Counted from the stretch's first letter, positions 24,765 through 36,334 are shown. The stretch is DNA of 64,000 bases from Epiperipatus broadwayi (GCA_028023455.1 JAQFVV010012489.1:3225881-3289880); one strand, 5' to 3'. The notes: generated by a model from the sequence alone, not told the origin. Numbers and translations: made by a program.

Positions 24765-25035
24765 TTTATTCCTCAGGAGTAGAACTGTATGATCTAGAAG
24801 TGGTAAACCTGGAAACACTACCAGGATCTTTTATTCCAGAGTTGAACACTCTACCTCCAGAGATAACCATTCAGGGCAAAAAATGATGAGCCTTATTTCA
24901 TGCAAACTGATAAAAAGCTCACATGCAGGAAGAGCCTGAACTGCAATTGATTTAAAGACTTTGTGCTCCACAGTTCAACACCTTACCATTGAGCAAACAC
25001 ATATAGCTCTGTAATAGTAAATGTTGGGATTGGAA
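24765..25035 (-). mobile_element. Possible tRNA-derived SINE
   Basis: This is less AT-rich than its flanks. On the minus strand, TTTGCTCAATGGTAAGG (about 24983-25000) resembles a tRNA box A. GCAGTTCAGGCTC (about 24933-24947) is a weak box B about 40 nt later. No second full copy was found, so assignment is tentative. Confidence 0.35.
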
Positions 25036-25611
25036 TCTATATGAATATATTTTCCCTACTAATATTGAAAGCCACATTTCATCACAATATTATATTTTTG
25101 CATTTGCCTTCAGTACATCAATTTGCATGTGACTAATCCAGATTTACACATCTTTTGAACATAAGAGATTATTAAAATGTATAATATTAATCTAAAATTG
25201 AAATAATATAATGGTGTTAAGTGAATAGCACACTATCTCTTAAAGCAATAAAATATTAATTCTCTATCTGCCTTCAGTAGAAAACTTAAAATATATACTA
25301 TATTCTCTATTTAATAATAGACTAGTAATCTATTAAAATACTTAACACAATATAAACAAAAGAAATGGCTATGACTCATCTACTTAGAAAAAAGTCTTAA
25401 GGCTGCTTATAATTTCAAAAACGTTTGTTATTTACACAGACTATATCAGAAATTTAGGATCCAGAATTAACAAGTGGATCTTGTAATTACTATTTTATGG
25501 TTTTTCCATAATCATAGTTGCTAAATATATTAATAATACCAAAATATAATAATACAGTATAAATGTCTAATAGATAAATAATTTAATCTTAATTTGTTCC
25601 TTCATTGCATT
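25036..25611. other. AT-rich intronic sequence, nothing recognised
   Basis: No repeat or coding signal was seen. Confidence 0.4.
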
Positions 25612-25967
25612 GCCTTAATTAATTAATTAATCCGTTTTTTATACAATCTTTATTTTTTGTACAATGCTTACATAACACCCATCAACATCGACAGTTTCGA
25701 TTAAAATTAAGGTGTTAGAAGGTTTAAATTATTTTATTAGTATTATGTTTGTGTATTTTTATGAATATATATATGTATGGATTTTATAAGGTTTATATAA
25801 TTTGTATATAATTTATATACAGTTGTGTGATTTATATTTATGTGTATATATTTTATAGTTCTGAAGAAGATTGCAAAGGCAATCAAAACTGTCGATGTTG
25901 ATGGGTGTTATGTAAGCATTGTACAAAAAATAAAGATTTTATAAAAAACGGATTAATTAATAGATAA
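25612..25967. mobile_element. Palindromic element, class E-like
   Basis: Arms of about 90-100 bp (25617-25707 and 25882-25965) are reverse complements: GTACAATGCTTACATAACAC on the left against GTGTTATGTAAGCATTGTAC on the right, ending in TTAATTAATCCGTTTT / AAAACGGATTAATTAA. The right arm has a full hammerhead-like motif. The left arm has only its 3' half, ATCGAAACTGTCGATG on the minus strand, so the left copy is truncated inside the motif. Confidence 0.75.
25861..25895 (+). ncRNA. Hammerhead-like motif, class E variant
   Basis: CTGAAGA, an extra A, stem II GATTGC-AAAG-GCAATC (six perfect pairs), then AAAA where the left arm keeps GAAA, then CTGTCGATG. Stem III is minimal and stem I is weak. 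The stem II conservation argues that folding was under selection in the source element. Confidence 0.4.
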
Positions 25968-27440
25968 ATAACAAATAGTTATAAAGTAAAATAGCCTCAG
26001 GGTAAAATTATTATAAGAAGCCTAAAAATTTTGAAAAAACATCAATTAAAAAAAAAAATTCTAGAAAATATATTAAACTTGAGACTTAATTTTTGTAACT
26101 ATTTTACAACCAGCAAAGTATATTCTAATAAAAGTCATTTATATAGACTAGATAGGTTTATATGTAGCAGTATAGAACAAATATATAATTAACATAATAT
26201 TCAGAAAATTAAATCATTGTAAAAATAAAGGGCCAAGATGAGTTTATTTTTAATAGGATAAAGTTTCAGAAAAAGTTAATATAACATTGCCGGAAACACC
26301 AAATTACTACTGATTCATGTTGTCATATAATATTTACACTTCATTATTTGAGAAATGTAGAGAATTCAAAGTTTACATTAATAAAAATGTTAAATTATCT
26401 TTTTATGGACAAGTAAAGTATAAGGTAACATACGACTATAGACAAATGAAACACATGATCATCATCTTTACCAATTAATCATTTCCTGCCATCTTCTTAA
26501 CATGATTTATTTTAGTATTTCAATTTTAGAGCTATATAATAAACTTCAAAGAGTTTTTATGATAAGATTCTCAGTTGTTAAGAAAAAAAAAACATTGTAG
26601 TACCAAAAACTGACTAATTATGAAGTGATGCATTATTTTTCACAGCTCATAAGTTAATATCAAAAAAAAACAAAATATTTATAATTAAGTAAAAAAATTT
26701 ATATATAGAGAGAATAATATAAAGCATACTTTTTGAGTTGTAACTTATGGTATGTAGTCATAGAGCTAAATTTACTTGCATATAAAGTGGTGTTCAAATG
26801 CAAGATAACAATGTTCTGAAAAAAAAATCCTAAGTATTTCCATAACAGCTATACAGTAAATCATTAAATAGCTAGCTTAGATAACTATTTAATTATTATG
26901 TAATTTTAATCTACAATCACTGAAACAGTTTCCCAACAGTGATAGCTCTTTCCTTTCTATAAGTTTTAGAGAGTGTCAAGGTAAAAATGTGGAAATCTGA
27001 TAGCCATGCTTATAACCCAGAGTTTGAATATGGAACAATTTTATCCAAAGATTTAGGATTTTTTCTCAGATAGATGACCATAACCAATTCAGCTATTATC
27101 CAAAAATTATCAGCATATAAATATCTGGCTATTAACAAAATGATAAAAATATGGAAAAACCCCTCAACCCTTACGACCTGGTAATTGACAATCCTAATGC
27201 ACACTGCATTTTCTATCATAATCTTTTCTATGATTGCTATTGGAGAAGCTTTTGTTTAAAAAAAAGGCTCCATTATCTTATTTCACTTTAATAAAATATG
27301 TTTTGTTAATTATAACAATCTATTTTCATACAGTCTCTACTGGCCATAAGTTCCAAAAAAATTCAGTCTTTTACAAGTTTATTAAAATAACAATAATGAG
27401 AGAATTTATTACTCAGGAGTTTATAGGAAATGTAAAGGTC
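25968..27440. other. AT-rich intronic sequence, nothing recognised
   Basis: Open frames at 27010-27219 and 27234-27464 carry no known motif. Confidence 0.4.
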
Positions 27441-27445
27441 AAATG

Positions 27446-27525
27446 CAACAAAATCAGACCATGATCTATGACTTTGAGATCCAGAGTCTACTCCTCTACT
27501 ACTACACTGAACAATGCAGAGCTTT
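27446..27525 (-). mobile_element. tRNA-like SINE head, family T2
   Basis: On the minus strand GTGTAGTAGTAGAGGAGTAG resembles a box A region. It is followed by ACTCTGGATCTCAAAG (anticodon-arm-like) and GGTCTGATTTTG, a weak box B. The same layout is seen at 31469-31530, 45655-45725 and 59030-59105. Confidence 0.45.
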
Positions 27526-27681
27526 TACAGATGACAACCTTGGCACTAACAAGAGCTTTGAACATTCCATCATCAGATTTTCAATGAAATGGAAGGCTAA
27601 AGAGTTGTGAGTTGGAATAGTTTGAAGCCTGTCCATTAAAGTATATAGATTGGCTATCTTAATATAAAGCTGAATACTGAT

Positions 27682-27701
<20 letters not shown>

Positions 27702-27721
<20 letters not shown>

Positions 27722-27885
27722 AGGATAGTAATCTAGACCAACTGATGATTGCTGGTTTAGCATGAAATACTTATATTGGTGATTATTTATCTTTTCAACA
27801 TGTGTGTGATCAGGTGGGTCAGCAATATGAGATGGCACTGAGAGTGGTGGGTCGTGTGAAAGTCTGAGTTCGAACCCCGCATATA
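27702..27885 (+). mobile_element. tRNA-derived SINE carrying a hammerhead, class A, copy 3
   Basis: The element begins with a TA/TG microsatellite (27682-27720), as the other class A copies do, then has the hammerhead (27730-27784). GTGTGATCAGGTGGGTCAGC (box A region, 27803-27822) and GAGTTCGAACCCC (27866-27878) follow. The latter is an almost ideal RNA polymerase III box B. This is the best preserved tRNA-like part of the three copies. Confidence 0.8.
27730..27784 (+). ncRNA. Hammerhead ribozyme motif, class A, copy 3
   Basis: AATC-TAG-ACCAA, CTGATGA, TTGCT...AGCAT, GAAA, TACTTA, TA, TTGGT-GATT. Stem I closes five pairs (ACCAA/TTGGT), then an unpaired TAG on one side, then four more pairs (AATC/GATT). 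The one-sided bulge is where natural hammerheads often make tertiary contacts. All core bases are present. Defects are a T-T mismatch at the base of stem II and a weakened stem III. Confidence 0.75.
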
Positions 27886-28590
27886 TTACATATATAAATG
27901 CAGGTTTAAGCCTGTACAATGTATTAAGTATTCATTTTTATAAGTTTCCATCTTGTTTTCTATTGCCTTGCAATTATATGTATTAGACAACATATTTTTT
28001 AATTAACAACTTCATATCACTTTTTATTGGGATTAGTAATTTATTTTAGTAAGATTGTTTATCACAACAATTTTTTAACATGTAAAAGTTTGCTCCAACA
28101 TAAAAAATAAAATAAAAATGAGATTTTATTTTTTAATACAAGAATACAAAAATAATTAGATATCGACTTTTTTTTTATTTCAAAACAAGCCTAAAAGTTT
28201 GTGATTTTGTTTCTTAGAAAGCTGATTAAAATGTGATATTTTCAAATATTTTATTGGTTGTTAAAAGAAAAGTGAGTTGTGAAAAAAAAATTACATTATT
28301 TCAAGAACTTTATTATTATTATTTACAAAATCGAAATACACAGACATTTAAACAAATAAGATTAAACCAAAGAACTGTTAAATTCTGTTTTTCCGTAACA
28401 AAGAAAATAATAGATAATCTAATAAAAAACAACAACACAGTATTACAAAAAAATAAAAGTAAATTCAATCATTAAATTCATGTTAACATCCGTCTCAAAA
28501 AATAAATAGATGTTAGATATTTAAGTGAATATAGTTTAGAATAGTTCTTCCACTTTATTTTTATGTTACTCATCATTTGTGGCATATATA
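27886..28590. other. AT-rich intronic sequence, nothing recognised
   Basis: The open frame at 28233-28475 has no known motif. Confidence 0.4.
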
Positions 28591-28594
28591 TATA

Positions 28595-29587
28595 AGTTGC
28601 AATCTTTAAGTGTCCATATATATTCAATGAAACATTAGTAAGAATAGATTTCCATTCTTGCTATTAAAAAGGTGAGAAGGTTGCCTTGACAGCAGTGAGA
28701 AATATTGATTATTATATTTACTGTGAATGTTTAGGTTGTGATGGTTGGAATCTAATTACATCATTATCCCAGATTAGCTTTAGGCACTATTTCGCTTATT
28801 ATTTCTAAATAATACATGGGCAATTTAAAAGTATTGCATTAAATAATGTTATAGATGACTATTTATTAGTCTGCATTATAGTGAAATGTTTATTCATGTT
28901 TAAAGATGTTTATTTAAACTTCACTGTAACAATATTTCATACTCTGTAGTCAAGTTGCAATCTTTAAGTGTCCATATATATTCAATGGACCATTAGTAAG
29001 AATGGATTTCCATTCTTGCGATTAAAAAGGTGAGAAGATTGCCTTGAAAGCAGTGAGAAATATTGATTACTATATTTACTGTGAATGTTTAGGTTGTCAC
29101 TGGTTGGAATCTAATTACATCATTATCCAGATTAGCTTTAGGCACTATTTCGCTTATTGTTTCTAAATAATACATGGGCAATTTAAAAGTATTGCATTAA
29201 GTAATGTTATAGATGACTATTTATTAGTCTGCATTATAGTGACATGTTTTTCATATGTCATAGCATCGGCCGGAACGTGAACCCACAACCGTCTGCAACC
29301 AACTACTTGCTTGCATGGCAGCTGCGATACCTCTCGGCTAACAATGCAAGACAATATAGTGACATGTTTATTCATGTTTAAAGATGTTTATTTAAACTTC
29401 ACTGTAACAATATTTCATATTCTGTAATCAAGTTGCAATCTTTAAGTGTCCATATATATTTAATGGACCATTAGTAAGAATGGATTTCCATTCTTGCTAT
29501 TAAAAAGTTGAGAAGGTTGCCTTGACAGCAGTGAGAAATATTGATTACTATATTTACTTTGAATGTTTAGGTTGTGACTGGTTGGAA

Positions 29588-29593
<6 letters not shown>
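28595..29593. repeat. Tandem repeat, 358-bp unit, about 2.5 copies
   Basis: AGTTGCAATCTTTAAGTGTC starts units at 28595, 28953 and 29431. The first period is 358 bp. The second is 478 bp because a 120-bp insertion (element plus target duplication) sits in unit 2. The third unit stops at 29593 where a long TA array begins. Units differ by a few substitutions, for example TTGCTATT against TTGCGATT. Confidence 0.9.
29250..29354 (-). mobile_element. 105-bp tRNA-like element with target-site duplication, family T1
   Basis: It is flanked by a perfect 15-bp direct repeat, TATAGTGACATGTTT, at 29235-29249 and 29355-29369. Unit 1 of the surrounding tandem repeat shows the empty site. On the minus strand it contains TTAGCCGAGAGGT (box A-like), CATGCAAGC (anticodon-loop-like) and GTGGGTTCACGTTCC (box B-like). 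It is much more GC-rich than its surroundings. It is either a short SINE or a retroposed tRNA-like RNA. Confidence 0.85.

Positions 29594-29635
<42 letters not shown>
29592..29635. repeat. (TA)n microsatellite
   Basis: A pure TA array ends the tandem-repeat block. Confidence 0.95.
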
Positions 29636-29637
<2 letters not shown>

Positions 29638-29789
29638 AGAATAGGCAACTTGAAATTTGAATTCATATCCCAAGTATTCTCTTTGTGTGTTCACATTTGG
29701 CTAATCATATCAAACACTTTTTGCTTTCTACATGGATGTAAAATTATTATAATCATTACCAGCACTATTTTCAACAATTATTAATCGAA

Positions 29790-30870
29790 TTAAGAATATA
29801 GGTATGTCCAATTTTTATCCAGTTTCCCAAATCTACAGCTTTTCTCAAAAAAAAACAAAAAAACAATCATATCCTGTCTGTGCATCTCACATAGAGTCTT
29901 TTTCTAGGTCTTTCACAATTTTTGGGATTCATTTTAATATTTTAACTATCCATCTTTTTATCTTACAACATACCAATTCCTGTCCCATTTTAGCCTCCTA
30001 ACTCATCTATGTATTTTGCTTTTAGTTTTTGTTTTCCAAATTAAAACATTTTCATACTTTGTTCTGTAGTTCAATATTTTTTTTTATTTTGCTCTTCTAT
30101 TAACCAACCTAGTCTCAGTTCCATAAATATGTACAGGTAAAATAAATTATTAAACATTTTATCTTTCACCACATAATATTTTTTTATTTCAATGTTCTTA
30201 TTTCTAAGTACCCCATCTAAGGATTGTATTACTTTCATAAATTGTTTTAATCTTTATTAATTCATCTGACGAAGATATTTATAGATGCTAACTTTTATGT
30301 CATTACTATCAATTTTTATTTAATGTTTTAAAAAGCTACTGAAAATTATTTTACAACTTTCAACATTTACTTTAGTGTAATTCTCTTGTTTTCTTCTGAT
30401 AGTACTTGCATGAAATCTTGAAGCATGATTTATTAAAATATCTAGATCATGTGAGAAATCTAGATGATGTTAAAAATCTCTATTTTATTTCCTTACTATT
30501 CCATTTTAACTTACAAATTATTTCCTGTAAAATTGCTATGACAATTTGAAGATATAAATACACTCTGTCATACATTCTAAATAATGGCAATTTTAGGGTC
30601 ACTATACAATGTATCAATTGTTATTGGATTTTGATAAATATTATTTAGAATTTGACAATATCTTTGCTATATGTCTTGATGTTCCAAAACTTTAAGCATT
30701 GAACAAAGGTTTATAGAAACAAATAACTTTTCATAATACAAATTCAGTGTAAAATCAAAAAACTCACTGTTTTTTAAAATATTTCTATTACAAATGGGAT
30801 CTAGTTGATACTTGGATATGATCTAACACACACACACACACACATACAGACACTTTTAAATCAAGTTTTT
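29790..30870 (-). mobile_element. Old RTE-type LINE copy, 5'-truncated
   Basis: The plus strand follows the antisense order of the RTE copies at 33 kb and 20 kb: AGTCTTTTTCTAGGTCTTTC near 29890 (3' end of the ORF), then the reverse transcriptase region with TTTTGATAAATATTATTT near 30628 and CTTGGATATGATCTA near 30813. No frame is open. It is older than the 33-kb copy. Confidence 0.55.
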
Positions 30871-30921
30871 TTTTTTTATTAATTTAAGGCTGTTTTTTTT
30901 TAGATGAGTTGTAATGAATTT

Positions 30922-31135
30922 AAAATTAAACAATTCAAAACAAGGCAAAACTTTCCATATAGTAGTGCCATCTTGTGCTAACAAGAGCAATCAATGGATG
31001 CCAGAAGGCTTGTGAATAAAATCCCTATCTAGTGCCTACTCATCCAATATCCCCAGACTAGTTTCTGGATTGCTCTTGTTAGCACAAGATGGCACTACTA
31101 TATGGAGAGTTTTGCTTTGTTTTGAATTGTTTAAT
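30922..31135. mobile_element. Palindromic element, class D
   Basis: Arms at 30924-30993 and 31067-31133 pair almost perfectly (CAATTCAAAACAAGGCAAAA against TTTTGCTTTGTTTTGAATTG). Shared phrases AATGGATGCCAGAAGGCTTG and TGAATAAAATCCC match the other class D elements. The centre keeps the 3' half of the hammerhead on the minus strand, CCAGAAACTAGTCTGGGG (about 31050-31067). Confidence 0.75.
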
Positions 31136-31414
31136 AACAATTATGTGCTAGTATGAGATAGTGATCATGTGATGTTTAGTGGTTTAATATTATAATGTTG
31201 TATACAGTATATTTATAAGAATAGTATTGGTTGTTTGTTGAGCCTGCTTTTTTAGTGCTTAAATGTCACTCACCTCTCATGAAACTAATCTAATGATTCT
31301 TTATTATAGAAAATATCATTGTTTTTAAGAGTTAAAATATATTAATTACTACTGAAATTTATTGAAACTAATGTTAGATTTATTAAAATATTTTCCTAAA
31401 ATAATTGAAAAAAA

Positions 31415-31535
31415 TAATCATTAGTTGTTCAGAAGTCATGTGACATTACATTTAAAATATCAGGTTGAGGTTTGTTTCTGAGACCTTTAACTCAAGAGTC
31501 TATCACTCTACTAATGTGCTAAATTAAACAGAGTA
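31415..31535 (-). mobile_element. tRNA-derived SINE, family T2
   Basis: On the minus strand, TTTAGCACATTAGTAGAGTG (box A-like), GATAGACTCTTGAGTTAAAG and GTCTCAGAAACAAACC (weak box B) are followed by a tail containing AATGTCACATGACTTCTGA. The copy at 60910-61025 has the same head-tail order, which shows it is a real repeat family. Confidence 0.6.
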
Positions 31536-31605
31536 TAAAATAATTCTTATATCTTCTCCTTTTCTTTTTTGCATTTTTCTTCATATATTCATATATATTA
31601 AATTT

Positions 31606-31799
31606 TTTTATCATCTCCTCTTATACACTTTAATGCAATCCTTTTTTATAATTTCTACTTTATTTTGCTTACAGTTTTGGTTATATGTTTAAATATTGTA
31701 GCTCTGATGAAGACTACAGAACAATCGAAACTGTAAGCAAAATAAAGAAGTAATTATAAAAAAAAATTGCATTAAAGTGTATAAGAGGAGATGATACAA
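31606..31799. mobile_element. Palindromic element, class E, with terminal inverted repeats
   Basis: Left arm 31609-31680 and right arm 31728-31797 are reverse complements: CTCCTCTTATACACTTTAAT against ATTAAAGTGTATAAGAGGAG, and TTTATTTTGCTTACAG against CTGTAAGCAAAATAAA. The terminal words also begin the element at 49740-49925, so both belong to one foldback or MITE-like family. Confidence 0.8.
31701..31738 (+). ncRNA. Hammerhead-like motif, class E (stem II decayed)
   Basis: GCT, CTGATGA, AGACTACAGAACAATC, GAAA, CTG, TA, AGC. Stem I is only GCT/AGC, stem II has lost most pairs, and stem III is absent. The core words are intact, which is why it is recorded, but cleavage is unlikely. Confidence 0.35.
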
Positions 31800-32795
31800 T
31801 TTTTTCAATATACATGAATATAACATAATTCAAAGTTGTAGTTTTAAATTTATCCCAATTTTATTTAAACAATTATACTATTATTTTACCATATATATTA
31901 AACTCATCATTTTATTACTAAAAAATCGTAAGAATTGTTTTAGCATTATTTAGTCTAAACTGTTAAAGTGTGATTATATTATAAGAAAATTCAAGTTGAT
32001 GAAATATCTAATAATAATATCAAGCATGTAAACTCTTTTAATTAAATTTGTTATCATCCACTATGACCATGCATACATATATAAGATAGATATAAAAAAA
32101 AGTTGTAGGTGTAGAATGTCCATGACAGTATGACATCTTCACCATCTGTATCACATCATTGTAATTTTTTACTACAGTCATCACAATAAAAATCTACATT
32201 AATATTCATTTCCTTTCCATTAATATACTACTATCTGAGTTTGTTATATACCTGAAAAAATAAAAAAAACAAGCTTCTAGAGATCTAAAAACACCTCAAA
32301 ATTCACTTTACTCAGATCAAATCACAGACTGTCAGCATAAAAAGATGTACTTACTATTAGGCCATGCAGTTCCATCAACATCTAATACTGTAAATATACT
32401 CCAATTTATAGCAACAAATTTTAAAAAAATATAATTGTATGGTACAGATTGAAAAACCAACAGATACTTTTTTATGCCTTTTAATCTGTATAATCATTTT
32501 CAAATTTTTTTCTATAATTATATAGTTTTATGACAATTATTTTTATTTATTTTGATAAACAAATTTCATGTTTCATAGCAGATACTGATATTGTTCAGAT
32601 GTCTGGATTTTTTTTTATTAGATAATGTGTTTTATTTTTATAAATATTTGTTCAATTAGATTATGCACTCTGCTTTTTCAAATGATTTACTGTTGTATTT
32701 TTAGTTTCAAATTGTTCAATAAATTTCGTTAAATTCAATTTTTGATTTATAAAACTTATAAATTTTAAGAAATCATATATATTTTTTTTTTTTTT

Positions 32796-32875
<80 letters not shown>

Positions 32876-33030
32876 TGTAAAATATTTTATTTCACTGGAC
32901 ACAATACGATTAATGTAATATACAAATAGAAAGATAAATGCCTCATAGTATAATAATACCACATTTTCTATAAGCTGGATTCACATCCTGTCTTAGATTT
33001 TTTTTAGATAAATAGACAATAAATAATTCA
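31800..33030. other. AT-rich intronic sequence with a long TA array
   Basis: Apart from the (TA)n at 32798-32873 nothing is recognised. Confidence 0.4.
32798..32873. repeat. (TA)n microsatellite, about 75 bp
   Basis: A pure TA array follows a T-rich run. Confidence 0.95.
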
Positions 33031-33039
33031 TGATATTAT

Positions 33040-34070
33040 ATCATCATCATCAACCATTATCAATCCACTGCTGGATGAAGGTCTATCCAAGTTCAATCCA
33101 TCTCCAATCCTTAGCTTCTCTTCTCCACATCACCCCTGCACACTTTTTTTATTTCATCCATCCATCTGACATGTGGTCTTTTTCTGAGTCTTTTACAATC
33201 TCTGGGAATCCAGTTTAAGATTTCAATTGGCATCTATTATCATCTCTTTGAGCAATATGTCCAGACCAACTCAACTTCAGTCTTTTAATTTTTTCAATGA
33301 GGTCAGTAACACATGTTTGTTCTCTTACCCATATATTGCATTTTCAATCTCTTCTTGTTACTCCCAACATGCATCTCTCCATACTTCTTTGAGTGGTCTG
33401 AAGTCTCTGTATTGCTCTTCTTACTAAGTGTCCAAGTCTCAGATCCATAAGTAAGAACTGGTAAAACACATTTATTAAAAACTTTCCTTTTCAAACATAT
33501 AGGCATATTTCCTTTTAGTATCAAGTTATTTCTACCAAAAGCACTCCAACTAAGTTTTATTCTATGATTAATTTCATCCATTATGTTTCCATCTGTATTA
33601 ATAATCTGACCAAGGTATTTGTAACTGTTAACTTCTTCTAACTGATTATAATCAATCTTTATTTTCATACTTTGAGAAAATCCATTAAACATTACTTTAG
33701 TCTTTTTAACATTTATCTTTAGTCCTACTTTTTTACTTTCATCTGATAACTCCTGCAACATTTTCTGCAGCTCTAAAGCATTATTTGCAAAAAACAAGTA
33801 CACCATCTGTAAAATCTAAATGACTTAAATAATCTCCATTTACTTTTACTCCTTTAGCTTCCCATTTTAATCCACAAAATACTTTTTGCAGCACTGTTGT
33901 AAAAAGTTTTGGAGATATGGAGTCACCTTGTTTTACACCTTTTTCGATGATGACATTTCTAGTATCATTATGTAATCTAATTGTTGCTATTGCATTTTTA
34001 TAAATATTCTTTAAAATATGATAATATCCTGGATCTATACCTTGATGATAAACAAATTTCATGTTTATTA
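33040..34070 (-). mobile_element. RTE-type LINE, 5'-truncated, best preserved copy
   Basis: On the minus strand two adjacent frames (34062-33781 and 33806-33303) cover the C-terminal half of an RTE reverse transcriptase. Visible are GVKQGDSISPKLFTTVL (palm), HLDFTDGVLVF where the catalytic FADD box has become FTDG, and KKVGLKINVKKTKVMFNGF. EVNSYKYLGQIINTDGN and LPVLTYGSETWTLSKK follow. One frameshift separates the two frames. The 3' end includes GGATAGACCTTCATCCAGCA and stops in a TGATGATGATA tail, a usual RTE-type simple-repeat end. The copy is truncated at 34070, as expected for incomplete target-primed insertion. Confidence 0.88.
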
Positions 34071-34184
34071 TTGAATACTGGTTGGTAAATAATTTTTAGT
34101 TGAAAATAAACAAATTACTCAAACTCTTACCCACTCAACAATTGAAAAGCCCCATGACTCTACCCTCTACATTATTGTTTTTCA

Positions 34185-34635
34185 ATATGAGATTGTTTAA
34201 GAGATCTTTGACTTACAGTGAGATATTTAAAGTTCTTTTACTTTATATAGAAAAATATGCAACACACTATGTGAATAAATATACATATCATAACATTTTG
34301 GAGGGTGATTTGAACATTTTCTATTTGACTTTTCAGCTAGCAATATGCATTGGAATATTTTCTTTTATGTTTATTTTGGAAGATATCAAAGATTAAAATG
34401 ATTAATGTTGTAGTCTTTCCTTGTATATATAATTAAACATAATTTAATTTCACACTCTTTGTTTGAATACATCTGAATTCAATAGATAACATCATTGCAG
34501 CATATAATTAAAGAGGAGTTTCTTTTGACTTAGGTTTTTGAAGTTCAGACTTTATATTTATTTACAGAGAACATTGCTGAAATATTATAACATTTGGGAG
34601 GGTGATTTGAACATATTTCTATTTAAATTTTTAAT
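34185..34635. repeat. Diverged direct repeat, about 299-bp period
   Basis: TAACATTTTGGAGGGTGATT, then TGAACATTTT at about 34291 recurs as TAACATTTGGGAGGGTGATT, then TGAACATATT at about 34588. The parts before each copy also correspond loosely. The unit lies between two RTE copies. Confidence 0.6.
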
Positions 34636-34639
34636 TTGT

Positions 34640-34965
34640 AATCTCATCATCATTGTTAACAATTATCAAACCACTACAGGATGAAGGTCTCTCCAAGTTT
34701 AATCCAGCTTCTCTGATTTCTAGTCGCTCTTCTTCACACCACCCCTGCATATTTTCTTATTTCATTCATCCATCTCATATGTGGTCTCTTTCTGGGTCTT
34801 TAATAATTTCTTGGAATCCAGTTTAAGATTTCAATTGTGCATTTATTATCATCTCTTCTAGAAATATATCCAGTCCGATTCGACTTCAGTCTTTTAATTC
34901 TTTCAAAGATGTCAGTAACACCTGTTTATTCTCTTATCCATGTATTGCGTTTTTAATATGTTTGT
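34640..34965 (-). mobile_element. RTE-type LINE 3'-end fragment
   Basis: The plus strand text with AGGATGAAGGTCTCTCCAAG (34678), then GGTCTCTTTCTGGGTCTTTA, corresponds to the 3' end of the copy at 33040. Only about 320 bp survive. Confidence 0.8.
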
Positions 34966-36334
34966 AATATGCAATGGCAATTTTCGTATATGTTAAACTA
35001 TATATTATCGTAGATATAATATGATATAAAGAAAATAAATTGATGAATTATCTCTATGAACCAAACACAAAATGTTTCTACGAATTATGTGAAAGTCCTA
35101 AGGCTAAAGAAGTTTCTGTAGTAATCTAAAACAGCTCTTTTATCTCGAGTTTAATTTTAAAAAAAAATGACATTTTTTCCAAGTTGTTATAAATATTTAA
35201 ATCCAGAGAGTTACTTATAATAGGCATGATGTTTCAGATGACTCACATCTTCGTTTGTTTTCCTATAAATAATAAATCATTTTACCCAGAATGTTGTATA
35301 TATTATATGTATATGCATTATATAAAAAATGTCATAACTATGAAAAAAACACAACTGAGATTATAAAATAAAAATAATGTGAAGTCAATCACAGATAGAT
35401 TAATAATTGTGGATTATACACACGCACATATACACATATGTATATATACAATGGTAAAGTGCTGTTAGTTATAACTAATGTTAAATGTACTGCCCTTAAA
35501 TATTTTCCAAAAACATCACATCAGACTAAACCATAGTGCAAAATTTTCATCAAAGATATAAATTTCCATTTAAAAGATTTCATGAATTATGAATTATCAA
35601 TTATTATGCATCTTTCAATGACCCTGGACAAATTTTATACAGAATACCAACATTTGATGTTTAATGCCGAATGTGAATATAATTTAAAGTGGCACTTTAA
35701 TTTCTGACCAGCATGGTGACATTTGATGCTGTATGCTAGATATATTTAATCAAATATTAATAACAAATTACAATGCACATTTTTACATTTACTATGCATT
35801 AGGAATTATAGACTAAAGTAGGTTTGATCATAATTACTAAAAAGCATGATAATAAGGGATAATGTGTAATTGATGAAGCATTTGACACAAAAATTCATAA
35901 TTATATATGAAGACATATTTTTTAGTTAAATTTAGCTTTAAACATGTTTATTAATAACATTTAATATCTAATGACTATTTTTGATTGGTACTTTAATTTT
36001 ATATATTATATATTGTTTATTTTAGATTTTATAAATATACACATACATATATAACAAATAATTTTGTTTAATGATTAAGGGTTATTTCATTTATTTTTAG
36101 ATTACAGTGTTTAATTGGTTTATCTACTCCACTTGATATACTTTCTTTTTTATTGTCATGTGTTGACAGTGTTAGACTCTACAAAATTTGATGAGGCTAG
36201 TTTTTAACTTAAACATACATTCTGTGAGATATCAGATGTTACAAAATAATTAACAATGTTAAATCTATATTAGTCTAAATTCACATCTCAAATATTATAT
36301 ACATTCCAGGAGAGTTATTAATTCCACACATTTA

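Noticed and set aside
29235-29593. Hammerhead in the 358-bp tandem repeat
   Set aside because: Tandem arrays often host hammerheads, so I looked for CTGANGA with GAAA on both strands and found no pair at suitable spacing.
33227-33427. Plus-strand frames at 33030-33427
   Set aside because: Antisense to the RTE reverse transcriptase frames on the minus strand.
34100-34396. 98-codon plus-strand frame next to the RTE copy
   Set aside because: No known motif, and it overlaps a diverged non-coding direct repeat.
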